Assembly: GCF_010894455.1 (NCBI RefSeq)
Contig: NZ_JAAIXY010000020.1
Coordinates: 119,136-183,135 of the forward strand
Length of the DNA: 64,000 bases
Direction of reading: 5' to 3'
Origin: Myxococcus eversor
GTDB taxonomy: Bacteria; Myxococcota; Myxococcia; Myxococcales; Myxococcaceae
This document shows positions 35,190 through 43,580 of this stretch, piece by piece (the stretch's first letter is position 1; every line of letters begins with the position of its first letter). The notes beneath the pieces are model-generated. The model ran no database searches and was not told the origin of the DNA. It worked only from the letters and a program-made list of their open reading frames with translations. A program made the position numbers and the translations under genes.

Positions 35190-37777
35190 CGTCGTTGCCG
35201 ACACCCCGGCTCGACGACCGGAGCTTCGCGCAGCTCGTGGAGCAGGCGCGCTCGCGCATCCTCGCCCTGTGTCCCGAGTGGACGGACCTCACGCCGCACG
35301 ACCCGGGCATGGTGCTGGTGGAGGTCTTCTCCCACCTCACCGAGACGATGCTCTACCGGCTCAACCGGCTGCCGGAGAAGGCGTACGTGGAGTTCCTCCG
35401 GCTGCTCGGCGTGCGCCTCCAGCCGCCCGCCGCCGCGTCGGTGCGCCTGCGCTTCTCCCTGGCCCGCGCCTCCGAGCGCCCCACGGAGATTCCGCGCAAC
35501 ACGCCCGTCACCCTGTCGCGCGCCGGCGCGGGCGTGGAGCCCGTCGTCTTCCACACGGCGGACGCGGTGACGATTCCGCCCGGTGCCACCCAGGTGGAGG
35601 TGCTCGCCTACCACTGCGACCCGGTGGACGGAGAGAAGGTGGGCGTGGGCACGGGCCTGCCGGGCCTCACCGTGCAGGTGAAGCGTCCGCCCATCGTCGC
35701 GCCCACTGGGGACTCGCTGGACCTCGTCGTGGGCGTGGAGGCGGGACCCGGCGAGCTGGATGCGCGAGCGCCGGCCCGTCGCCATGACGGCCGCACCTTC
35801 CGCATCTGGCGCGAGGTGGAGAACTTCGCGGCGCTGGGCCCGGACGAGCCGGCCTATGTCGCGGACCGGATGACGGGCACCCTCACCTTCGCGTCCTCGG
35901 TGCGACTGGCGAACGAGGCGGGCGAGCTGAACGAGCCGCGCACGCTGGCGGCGGTGCCCGGCGTGGGGCGGGAGATTCGCGTCTGGTACCGGCGCGGGGG
36001 TGGCGCCTCGGGCAACGTGGCGGCGGGCACGCTGGAGGTGCTCAAGGCGCCCCTTCCGGGCTTGAAGGTCACCAACCCCCGCCCCGCCACGGGCGGTCGG
36101 GTGGCGGAGACGCTGGAGAACGCGCTCCTGCGCGGGCCCCAGGAATTGCACTCGCTGCGGCGCGCCGTCACCGCCGGGGACTTCGAGCTGCTGGCGCTGC
36201 GCAGCTCCGGCGCGGTGGCGCGCGCCAGGGCCGTCACGCTGGCGCAGCTCTGGTCGCATGCCCCCGCGGGCACGGTGGAGGTGTTGCTCGTCCCGCATCT
36301 GCCGCCGGAGGTGCGCGGCGCTTCGGGCGAGGGAATCACCGAGGCGGCGCTGCGCGAGCACGAGACGGAGGAGGCCCGCGCGCGCATCCACACGGAGCTC
36401 GATTTGCGCCGTCCGCTGGGCACCACCTGCCATGTGGAGTGGGCGCGCTACAAGACGGTGCGCGTGCAGGCGCGAGTGGTGGCGCACCGCGAGGAGGACA
36501 CGGCGGCGCTGCGCTCGCGCCTCACCGAGCGGCTCCACCAGGTGCTCACGCCGCTGCCCTCGGCGCTGCAGCCGGAGGGCTGGCGCTTCGGCCAGGCTCT
36601 GCGGGCCTCGCACGTATACGACGCGCTCCTGGCCGAGCCGGGCGTCAGCTACCTCGACAAGGTGCGCCTGCTGGTGGACGAGGTGCCCCGCGAGGTGCGC
36701 ACGCTCGCCGCCGACAGCTTCCAGCCGGGCACCTTCTACGCGGGCGGCGGCGAGACGTTGTTCCGCACGGTGAACGACGCGGACGGCTGGGAGCGGGCGG
36801 GCCTCTTCCCCGGCGAGGACGTGGACGCGGTGGAGGCGCATCCCCAGCGCGCGGGCCTCGTCGCCGCGTGCGCGCGGCTCGTCTCCGACTCGAAGCGCTC
36901 CCGCATCCACATGTCCTACGACTGCGGCGAGACGTGGGACGACACCACGCACACGCTGGACGCGGTGGAGGACCTGACGTGGGCGGAGCGCGACGGCGTG
37001 CCGGTGCTGCTGCTGGCCACGCGCGTGGGTCTGTTCGAGCTGGTGTCGCGTCCGGGGGCCACGCCCATCCAGGTGCTGGTGGACCCCGCCAATCAAGACC
37101 TGGGCTTCTACGCGGTGGCCGCGACGACGGACGTGCGCGGCGCGGTGAACGTCGCGGTGGCGGCCATGGGCACGCGGGGCGTCTTCCTGTCGAGCGGCGG
37201 TGGACGCGGAGGCACCTTCCGTCCCATCGGCCCCAAGGGCCAGGACGTGCGCGTGCTGGAGGTCCAGAAGGACGGGCCTCGCTCCTTCCTCTGGGCGGGC
37301 CTGGCCGCGGCCAGTGGCGCGGACCCGGGCAAGGGCGCGCTCTGCTGGGAGCTGATGGGCAGCGCGGACCCTCCGGATGGGTGGCGCCCCTTCGACAGGA
37401 ACTGGGATGGCGGAAGCTGTCTGGCGCTCGCGTTCAGCGGCTCCACGGTGTACGCGGGCAGCCACCGCGTGGGCGTGTTGTGGGTGGACTCGAGTCGCCC
37501 GGGCGCTTCCTGGCGGCGTCCCGACGTGGGCTGCGGCCTGCCGCTGCGCGAGGCGGAGCGCCTGTTCCAGCCCGTGTTCGCGCTGGCGGCCTCGCCCACG
37601 GGTGCGCCGCTGCTCGCGGGAGGACCGGACGGCGTCTTCCGGCGTCCCCGGGGCAGCGAGCGCTATGAGCCCGTCTCCACGCGCGAGTTCACCGAGAAGG
37701 TGACGCTGCCGCCCACGTGGCTCCTCAGCTCCGGCGCGCATACGCTGGAAGTGGTGACGGACGATGCGGAGCCCTGA
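35186..37777 (+). CDS. J-like baseplate protein fused to a beta-propeller
   Basis: An 863-residue protein. The N-terminal ~520 residues are a gp6/P2-J-like baseplate wedge (CPEWTDLTPHDPGMVLVEVF, LYRLNRLPEKAYVEFLRLLG, GRTFRIWREVENF), as in Pvc11. From about residue 530 the sequence changes to a BNR/sialidase-type beta-propeller (MSYDCGETWDD, LLLATRVGLFEL, MGTRGVFLSSGGG, TVYAGSHRVGVLWVD), about six blades. Baseplate proteins of this family do not normally carry a propeller, so it may give surface recognition or docking. ATG overlaps gp25 (ATGA). Confidence 0.85.
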   Translation: MTSLPTPRLDDRSFAQLVEQARSRILALCPEWTDLTPHDPGMVLVEVFSHLTETMLYRLNRLPEKAYVEFLRLLGVRLQPPAAASVRLRFSLARASERPTEIPRNTPVTLSRAGAGVEPVVFHTADAVTIPPGATQVEVLAYHCDPVDGEKVGVGTGLPGLTVQVKRPPIVAPTGDSLDLVVGVEAGPGELDARAPARRHDGRTFRIWREVENFAALGPDEPAYVADRMTGTLTFASSVRLANEAGELNEPRTLAAVPGVGREIRVWYRRGGGASGNVAAGTLEVLKAPLPGLKVTNPRPATGGRVAETLENALLRGPQELHSLRRAVTAGDFELLALRSSGAVARARAVTLAQLWSHAPAGTVEVLLVPHLPPEVRGASGEGITEAALREHETEEARARIHTELDLRRPLGTTCHVEWARYKTVRVQARVVAHREEDTAALRSRLTERLHQVLTPLPSALQPEGWRFGQALRASHVYDALLAEPGVSYLDKVRLLVDEVPREVRTLAADSFQPGTFYAGGGETLFRTVNDADGWERAGLFPGEDVDAVEAHPQRAGLVAACARLVSDSKRSRIHMSYDCGETWDDTTHTLDAVEDLTWAERDGVPVLLLATRVGLFELVSRPGATPIQVLVDPANQDLGFYAVAATTDVRGAVNVAVAAMGTRGVFLSSGGGRGGTFRPIGPKGQDVRVLEVQKDGPRSFLWAGLAAASGADPGKGALCWELMGSADPPDGWRPFDRNWDGGSCLALAFSGSTVYAGSHRVGVLWVDSSRPGASWRRPDVGCGLPLREAERLFQPVFALAASPTGAPLLAGGPDGVFRRPRGSERYEPVSTREFTEKVTLPPTWLLSSGAHTLEVVTDDAEP

Positions 37778-38279
37778 CATCCAGCGGCTCCTGCCGGGCG
37801 TCTTCCAGCGCACCGTGCTTTCGGGCTCGCCGCTCACCGCGCTCCTGGCGGTGATGGAGGCGCTGCACGCGCCCAGCGAGGACGTGCTCATGCGGTTGGA
37901 GTCCCACTTCGACCCGCGTCGGGCGCCGGACCGCTTCGTGCCGTTCCTCGCCCGTTGGGTGGGCATGGACCTGCCCGTGTCGACGGGCCTGGGGCGGCTG
38001 CGCGAGCTGGTGGCGCAGGCGGTGGAGATATCGCGCTGGCGCGGCACCGCGCGCGGCCTGCGGTTGTTCCTCACCACCGCCACCGGCCGCACCGACTTCC
38101 AGGTGGACGACGCGGTGCCCGGCGCCGACGGCAGGCCCCGGCCCTTCCACGTGCTGGTGCTCGCGCCCTCGGCGGTGGCCACCCACCGGCTGCTGCTGGA
38201 ACGAATCATCGAGCGGGAGAAGCCCGCGTACGTCACCTATGAGCTGCGCTTCGCGCAGCCGCCTCAAGGAGCCCGTTGA
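37764..38279 (+). CDS. tail protein I-like baseplate protein (Pvc12-like)
   Basis: A 171-residue protein of the P2 gpI/phage tail I type: LLPGVFQRTV near the start, then FDPRRAPDRFVPFLARWVGM and RWRGTARGLRLFL. It completes the wedge together with the J-like protein. Shorter than full Pvc12, which has a large extra region; here the propeller on the J-like protein may replace that mass. It overlaps the J-like gene by 14 bases. Confidence 0.88.
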   Translation: MRSPDIQRLLPGVFQRTVLSGSPLTALLAVMEALHAPSEDVLMRLESHFDPRRAPDRFVPFLARWVGMDLPVSTGLGRLRELVAQAVEISRWRGTARGLRLFLTTATGRTDFQVDDAVPGADGRPRPFHVLVLAPSAVATHRLLLERIIEREKPAYVTYELRFAQPPQGAR

Positions 38280-39382
38280 TGCCCCGCGCCTTCGACATCA
38301 CCGCCGTGACGGACTCCGTCCGTCTGAACGCGACGGGACAAGGGGAGGTGGCCTTCACGGTGTCCAACGCGCTGCGTGCCCCCGTCCGCGCGCGGGCGTC
38401 CGTCGTCCCAGGCCCCGGCGCGAAGGCGGAGTGGGCCACCATCGCGAACGGCGACGAGCGGGACTTCGCGCCGGACGGCACCCAGCAGCTCAACGTGCAG
38501 CTGCGCGTCCCGCCAGGGACACCGCCGGGCCGCTTCACCTTCCACCTGCTGGTGGTGGACGTGACGAACCCGGACGAGCGCTACGCGGAGGGGCCCGCCA
38601 CCGCCTTCGAAGTCGTCGCCGCGCCACCGCCCAAGAAGCCCTTCCCGTGGATGTGGGTCGCGCTGGCGGCGGGCGTCATCCTGATTCTGGGGACGGTGAT
38701 TGGCCTCCTCTCGGGGGGCGGCGCGAAGCTGAACGAGCCCTGCCCGGATGGGGAATGCGACAAGGGGCTCACGTGCACGAGTCCGGATGGCGGCGCGTGC
38801 CTGGTGTCCGCGGGCAAGGCCTGTGACGGCGGCGCGATGTGCTCCACCGGCTTCTGCGACAGGCGGGGCGAGTGCCAGCTGGCGCTGGGCCAGACGTGCG
38901 CGAGTCAGGGTGACTGCCCGGGACCGCTGAAGTGCACGGAGGTGCCCGGCTCCCGGCTGTGTCTGCTCGAGTCCCAGCAGGACTGCGAGCGCGACAGCGA
39001 CTGCTCCAGCTTCTACTGCCGCGCCGACGGCAAGTGCAGTCGGGATGACGGGCGCTGCGAGAGCAACGTGGACTGCCGCCAACCGGCGATTTGCGGCACC
39101 ACGAAGCTCTGCCAGCTCCCGGATGGCCAGCCGTGCCGGTCCAACGAGGTCTGCCTCTCCGGCTTCTGCGCGGGCACCTGCCAGGTCGCCCCGCTGGGCT
39201 TCCAATGCCCGGGCCCGTGCCCCAACTTCACCGTCTGCAGCAATGGCCAGTGTGTCTTCATCCGAGGCCAGGTCCTCAACCAGGAGATGCTGCAGGTGTC
39301 CCCCCAGAATGCGGAAATCATGCGGCAGATGCAGCGACAACAGCGTCTGCAACAGGAGCTGCGCCAGCCGCAGGTCCAATAA
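38279..39382 (+). CDS. Ig-like/membrane/Cys-rich protein, candidate anchor
   Basis: A 367-residue protein, ATG overlapping the preceding stop. Residues 1-112 look like an immunoglobulin-type sandwich (EVAFTVSNALRAPVRARASV, QLRVPPGTPPGRFTFHLLV), then a Pro-rich stretch, one membrane helix (123-144), and a region with about 30 cysteines (155-330) in EGF/dickkopf-like spacing (CDSDCSS-type pairs). The end is Gln-rich. Because it is translationally linked to baseplate genes, it could hold the baseplate at the inner membrane through the cytoplasmic Ig part, with the Cys-rich part outside. No family name can be given. Confidence 0.75.
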   Translation: MPRAFDITAVTDSVRLNATGQGEVAFTVSNALRAPVRARASVVPGPGAKAEWATIANGDERDFAPDGTQQLNVQLRVPPGTPPGRFTFHLLVVDVTNPDERYAEGPATAFEVVAAPPPKKPFPWMWVALAAGVILILGTVIGLLSGGGAKLNEPCPDGECDKGLTCTSPDGGACLVSAGKACDGGAMCSTGFCDRRGECQLALGQTCASQGDCPGPLKCTEVPGSRLCLLESQQDCERDSDCSSFYCRADGKCSRDDGRCESNVDCRQPAICGTTKLCQLPDGQPCRSNEVCLSGFCAGTCQVAPLGFQCPGPCPNFTVCSNGQCVFIRGQVLNQEMLQVSPQNAEIMRQMQRQQRLQQELRQPQVQ

Positions 39383-39391
39383 GCCCGCGCC

Positions 39392-39868
39392 ATGCCCGAG
39401 CTGAAGCCCATCCATGTCGTGCTCATCCTGGCCATCGTCGCCATCGTCGCGCTCTATGTCCTGGGTGTGGGCCTGGGCGCGAGGGATGAGTCCGCGAGCC
39501 GCGAGAGTCCCACGAAGAGCGCGCAGGAGCTCCGGGCTCGGTTCATCAAGCCCAAGCCCGTGGACGCCGCGGAGCTGGCCGCGACGTGTCCCCTCCAGGA
39601 GGGCGTGTTGACGCTGCCAAGCGGCGGCGGCTGTCGGGTGGACGTGAAGGCGTCCGACACGCGGCTGCGCACCCTGGAGCTGGTGCTCCGGCCTCCCGGC
39701 GTGGTCAGGGTGGAGCTGGTGTCCCGGGGCAAGCCGTCCGTGCCGGCGAAGTTCGATCCGCTCAAGGAGTCGAAGAAGCTGGATGTCATGCAGGAGGGCG
39801 CGGACCTCCAGGTGACGTGCCTGGGGGCTCCGCCACAGCGCCCCATCTGCGAGCTGGGCCTGCGGTGA
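39392..39868 (+). CDS. single-pass membrane protein of the injection locus
   Basis: A 158-residue protein: membrane helix at residues 7-29 (VVLILAIVAIVALYVLGVGL), then a periplasmic-type beta-rich domain with four cysteines (TCPLQEG, GGCRVD, VTCLG, PICELG), probably two disulfides. It begins nine bases after the Ig/Cys-rich gene and is the last gene of the operon. Unknown family; a second membrane part of the same machine is plausible. Confidence 0.7.
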   Translation: MPELKPIHVVLILAIVAIVALYVLGVGLGARDESASRESPTKSAQELRARFIKPKPVDAAELAATCPLQEGVLTLPSGGGCRVDVKASDTRLRTLELVLRPPGVVRVELVSRGKPSVPAKFDPLKESKKLDVMQEGADLQVTCLGAPPQRPICELGLR

Positions 39869-39880
39869 GCCTCGGGTGCT

Positions 39881-40708
39881 TCAGGCCGGCGCCGCGCGCT
39901 TGAGGCGCAGCACCTTGACGATGGACACCAGCGCGCCCACCAGCAGCAGCACGGCCCAGATGAGGCCGAGGATGGCGACGATGATGGCGCCCACCGCGTC
40001 GGTGATGCTGACGAGGATGATGGGCACCAGCCCGTGGAGGAAGGACACCACGGCGTTGGCCAGGAGCGACGTGAGGTAGAGCAGCACCAGGCCCTTGTTC
40101 TGGAGGAAGCGCTGGTGCGCGAGCACCAGGCACACGCCCGCGGCGAGCTTGAGGAACATCAAGAATCCCAGCGTGCCGGCCGCGCCTCCCCGGTTGAAGA
40201 ATCCCCACACGGCCAGATAGGCCAGCGTGCCGAAGGGCACCGAGGCCACGAGCGTTATCATCGTGAGCGTCAGCGCGATGGCGGCCAGCAGCAGGCCGAA
40301 GCCGGTGAGCAGCGCCACGACTGCGCCGATGAGCGTGGCCAGGCCCTGCACGCGTCCCTGCACCCGCTCGGGGATGATGAGGCTCGCGCCCATGAGGGCG
40401 AGCGTGAGCAAGAGGAGCGCGTCCACCAGGGCCAGATAGGGAATGCCCAGGCCCGGCGTGGGCGGGTTCTCCTTCTGCGTGCGCACCACGTCGGAGGGGT
40501 CCACGTCCTCGCCGTCGCAGATGGCGGCGTGCAGGGGACGGCAGTCCTCCGGGAGCCCGGGAATGGAAGCGCAGGGCTTCGTGCCGCTCAGCGCCGAGCA
40601 GTCCGGCGACTTCTGGGGCAGCAGGATGGGCGAGCCCACTTCCACGAGCACGCAGAGCGCCAGCAACACCAGCGAGGCGATGAGGAAGGGTCTTCGCATG
40701 CGGTCCAT
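39881..40708 (-). CDS. multi-pass membrane protein
   Basis: A 275-residue protein with about six to seven hydrophobic helices (for example residues 9-30, 90-110, 125-155, 165-215, 225-265). A Cys-containing loop of ~60 residues (PDCSAL, KPCASI, EDCRPL, AICDGED) follows the first helix and is probably periplasmic. No family is recognised. It is on the opposite strand, converging on the injection operon, with its own GGGGGG ribosome site. Confidence 0.7.
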   Translation of the reverse strand: MDRMRRPFLIASLVLLALCVLVEVGSPILLPQKSPDCSALSGTKPCASIPGLPEDCRPLHAAICDGEDVDPSDVVRTQKENPPTPGLGIPYLALVDALLLLTLALMGASLIIPERVQGRVQGLATLIGAVVALLTGFGLLLAAIALTLTMITLVASVPFGTLAYLAVWGFFNRGGAAGTLGFLMFLKLAAGVCLVLAHQRFLQNKGLVLLYLTSLLANAVVSFLHGLVPIILVSITDAVGAIIVAILGLIWAVLLLVGALVSIVKVLRLKRAAPA

Positions 40709-40862
40709 GCCGCGCCCCCCGGCAAGGCGCGCCCCGAGCGGCGCGTGAGCGCGAGCCTAGGCATGGTGGATGGGGATTCCCTCGTGTCGCCGTCGGGACT
40801 GTCCTGGGTCGCACGGGCCCTGCTCCCGGGGGGAGGGCCCGGCGGGCTATGCTGCGAGGGCA

Positions 40863-42227
40863 ATGTCCGAACGCAACCGAATCGGCGCGGTGACGACCGA
40901 GTCGCGCCCGTCCGAGGGGGACCTGCGCCGCCGCCTGGAGGGGCGCGTGGAGTTGATTGAGTCCGCCCTCCACCGCTATCGCCTGCTCCACGGGACACTG
41001 GCCTCGCGCGGCTGGTGGCGGACGCTGCGGGAAGACCCCTCGCTGATTCAGGGCGTCCTGGATGTGGAGCCGACGCTGCTGGAGGCGCTGGAGCGCACCG
41101 AGCGGCGCGGCGGACAGGAGGGCTGGCTGGAGGGCTCGTCGATTCCGAGGACCGTGGGTCAGGTGCGCGAGGTCCGCGAGCGACTGACGCTGCGCGTGCG
41201 GAGCGTGCTGTTGCGCCGGAGCCTCGCGCCGGAGTCCCTGTCGCTGGAGGATGGGCTGCGAAAGCTGGAGGAGGTCAGCTCCCAGGAGGTCTCCCTCAAG
41301 CGGATGCCGGGAGAGCCCTTCTCGCTGCGCATCGGCGCGCCGGACGGGTCGTCGCAGTCCGTGGCGTCCCTCGTCCTGGCCCTGGGCTGGTTGGTCCTCC
41401 TGGTGGGGATGTTCGTGCTGCTGGTGCTCGGCGAGAGGGGCGTGGCGCTGGTGGGTGGCGGACCGGCGCTGGGCGGGTTGTTGATAGCGACGGTGGTGTT
41501 GCAGCGAAGGAGTGCCCCGGGCGTCGTCTGGCTCACGCCGGAGCGCCTGGTGTGGATTGCGCCTGGAAACGAGCCCCCGGCGGCCGTGCGGTTGGACTCG
41601 CTGGCGGACAATGGAGTCATGCTGGATGGACCCGAGGGAACGGTCTGCGTGCGCGGAGACCAGTTCATCCGGTTGAAGGGGTTCACTGTCGCGGGCGCCA
41701 GTCGGCTGCGCGTCCTGCTGGAACTGTTTCGCGATGCCCGCATCCGGGAGCAAGCGTCCCGGGTGGACCGGCAGGTGGAGCTGGTGTCCTTCGAGGCGCG
41801 GCTGCGTCGCGACGGGGCGTGGCTCTCGGGCCGCGCCGTGTTGCTGGGCCGTGGCGTCTTCTTCCTCCGGGACTTCGACCAAGGCGCGGTCTTGTTTCAC
41901 GCGGCAACGGGACGGAATCTGCCGTTTCATTTCGACTTGGGGTTGGTTCTGGAGGGACTGAGCTGGCAGCCCGAGGCGGAGCTGGATGCGTACCTCGCGA
42001 GGGCCGCGGCGGCGACGGGGGGCGCGGCCTGGTCCTCGGGGGATGCACGGGTGGCCCAGGACACTCCTTTGGAGCAGCAGGTTCACATCACCCGGGGCGC
42101 GGAGGTCCTCGTCGGCCGGTTGGCGCCATCGGATCTGGAGAGCGGCTATCGTCTGGTGCGTGCCTGGCGCGAGGGCCGCCAGGGTTCGAGCGATGAGGAC
42201 CGGCGCAAGGTGGGCAGCGGCTCATGA
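40863..42227 (+). CDS. membrane protein, first of a tandem paralogue pair
   Basis: A 454-residue protein. The N-terminal ~150 residues are helical and charged (LRRRLEGRVELIESALHRYR, VRERLTLRVRSVLLRRSL). Two membrane helices follow (about 165-215), then a PH-like/beta-rich domain (VVWLTPERLVWIAPGNEPPA). The last ~150 residues repeat in the next gene's protein (TGGAAWSSGD, RGAEVLVGRL). It resembles that neighbour along its length, so they arose by duplication. The function is unknown; location beside the injection locus is the only hint. Confidence 0.75.
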   Translation: MSERNRIGAVTTESRPSEGDLRRRLEGRVELIESALHRYRLLHGTLASRGWWRTLREDPSLIQGVLDVEPTLLEALERTERRGGQEGWLEGSSIPRTVGQVREVRERLTLRVRSVLLRRSLAPESLSLEDGLRKLEEVSSQEVSLKRMPGEPFSLRIGAPDGSSQSVASLVLALGWLVLLVGMFVLLVLGERGVALVGGGPALGGLLIATVVLQRRSAPGVVWLTPERLVWIAPGNEPPAAVRLDSLADNGVMLDGPEGTVCVRGDQFIRLKGFTVAGASRLRVLLELFRDARIREQASRVDRQVELVSFEARLRRDGAWLSGRAVLLGRGVFFLRDFDQGAVLFHAATGRNLPFHFDLGLVLEGLSWQPEAELDAYLARAAAATGGAAWSSGDARVAQDTPLEQQVHITRGAEVLVGRLAPSDLESGYRLVRAWREGRQGSSDEDRRKVGSGS

Positions 42228-43543
42228 GCGAAGGTATCCGCACCCGGGCGGAGTCGTCGGAAGGACCCACACCCGAGGATGTTCGCGTCCAGCTCGAGGG
42301 CCGCGCGGAGGTGTTGGAGGCGGCGCTGCGGCGCGACGCCCTTCTGGAGTCGGTGCTGAGCGGCCCGGGGTGGAAGCGGCGGTGGCGCGAGCAGCCCATG
42401 CTCGTCCCGGAGTGGCTGGAGCAGGAGTCCACCGTCGAGGAGGCGCTGGAGCGAACGAGTCGGCGCGCGCGGGTGGAAGGCTGGGCCGACACGCTGCCGG
42501 TGATGAAGGGGCTGCGGAAGCTGGAGGCTCGCCGGGAGCGACTGCGGACGCTGGTGCGCAAGCGACTGTCCCGGCTGGTGTCCGTGGCCGGTGCCCCCGT
42601 GCTGAAGGTGGAGCTGGCGCGGCTGGACGGGTTGGTGCGCAAGCGGACGATGCTGTCGCTCGGACCCGGAGAGGTGCTGCTGTTCCAGTCGGCCCGGTCC
42701 TCGCCGATCTCCCTGGGGCAGACGGTCCCGCGCTCCCTGGCCCTGCTGTATTCGCTCGTGTGTGTGCTCCTCCTGCCGCTGCTGGGGAAGGGCTGGGCGA
42801 TGGTGGCGCTGGTCGCGCTCATCCTTTCTCCGGTGTTCTGGCTGTGGGCCCGGTCGGGTCGCGTCTGGATGACGAGCAAGCGGCTGTTGTGGATGCCGAC
42901 GCTCGGAGAGGCGGTCTCCGTCCCCCTGTCCACGATTGCTCCCGGAGGTGTCCACCTGGGGAAGGGCCCCGCGTTCGATTTGAAGGTGGACGGTGAGCCA
43001 CGGTTCCAGATGTCAGAGCTCGCGGACTCGGAGGCGCTCGCGACGCTCCTGGAGCTGCACAGCCAGCCACCCCTGCGCGGGCTGGTGCGCTCCGGGGTGC
43101 GGCTCGGGGATGTGGTGGTCTTCTTCGGTTCGCTGGAGGAGGAGGGGAAGGTGGCCCGCCCCGGGTGGGCCGTGTTGCGTCCTGGCGGGGTGAGCTTCCT
43201 TCCGGATGAAGCGGGTCGTCAGGTGCTCTCGGTGGTGACGGGGCGGGAGTCCGCGCTGGAGGCGGAGGTGGGCCAGGTGGTGGAGCAGCTCCGCTGGTTG
43301 TCCGGCGAGGAGTTCGACGCCTGGCTGACGAAGCTGGTGACGTCCACTGGGGGCGTGAGCTGGTCGGCCCAGGACTCCTTGTTGAAGCGGGACAACACAC
43401 CCCTGACTCAGGTGTTCCGCGTCAGCCGCGGCTCGCAGGTCCTGAAAGGGGAGGTGGAGTGGTCCGCGCAATCCAACGCCGAGTGGATTCTCCGCACCTG
43501 GCCGGACGCCGCCACACGAGAGCAGAAGAGCGCCCGGAAGTGA
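42224..43543 (+). CDS. membrane protein, second of a tandem paralogue pair
   Basis: A 439-residue paralogue of the preceding gene, with ATGA overlap. Same layout: charged helical N-terminus (VRVQLEGRAEVLEAALRRDA, RRERLRTLVRKRLSRLVSVA), two membrane helices (about 170-210), a PH-like domain (SGRVWMTSKRLLWMPTLGE) and a C-terminal part with TGGVSWSAQD and RGSQVLKGEV matching its partner. The two have diverged widely, so they may form a heteromeric complex. Family unknown. Confidence 0.75.
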   Translation: MSEGIRTRAESSEGPTPEDVRVQLEGRAEVLEAALRRDALLESVLSGPGWKRRWREQPMLVPEWLEQESTVEEALERTSRRARVEGWADTLPVMKGLRKLEARRERLRTLVRKRLSRLVSVAGAPVLKVELARLDGLVRKRTMLSLGPGEVLLFQSARSSPISLGQTVPRSLALLYSLVCVLLLPLLGKGWAMVALVALILSPVFWLWARSGRVWMTSKRLLWMPTLGEAVSVPLSTIAPGGVHLGKGPAFDLKVDGEPRFQMSELADSEALATLLELHSQPPLRGLVRSGVRLGDVVVFFGSLEEEGKVARPGWAVLRPGGVSFLPDEAGRQVLSVVTGRESALEAEVGQVVEQLRWLSGEEFDAWLTKLVTSTGGVSWSAQDSLLKRDNTPLTQVFRVSRGSQVLKGEVEWSAQSNAEWILRTWPDAATREQKSARK

Positions 43544-43580
43544 GTGCATCCCCTTCCGGGGCGCCCAGGCGCGCGAGGGC

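Larger units (their letters stand above)
28563..39868 (+). other. contractile injection system gene cluster
   Basis: Twelve same-strand genes, mostly joined by ATGA/GTGA or similar overlaps: Pvc16-like cap, sheath, tube, Pro-rich protein, LysM protein, spike, PAAR-like tip, gp25, J-like baseplate, tail-I-like protein and two membrane-anchored proteins. The order broadly follows extracellular contractile injection loci (Pvc/Afp type). Not present in the window: Pvc15-type ATPase, tape measure, tail fibre, or the type VI membrane complex genes. Confidence 0.85.

Noticed and set aside
35162-38236. Minus-strand open frame of about 1000 codons opposite the J-like and tail-I genes
   Set aside because: Antisense shadow; no motifs, and the plus-strand genes are tightly coupled and recognisable.
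28563-39868. Type VI secretion system interpretation of the contractile locus
   Set aside because: The window has no TssB/TssC split sheath, TssK, TssJ/L/M or ClpV; the sheath, LysM, J-like and tail-I-like proteins are of the phage/Pvc type.
28563-39868. Integrated phage or tailocin
   Set aside because: No integrase, capsid, terminase, portal, lysis cassette or tail fibre genes, and base composition matches the surroundings.
39786-42086. Long minus-strand open frame running through the multi-pass protein region
   Set aside because: The real minus-strand gene is 39881-40708 in another frame with clear membrane helices; this frame is Arg/Pro/Gly-rich noise.
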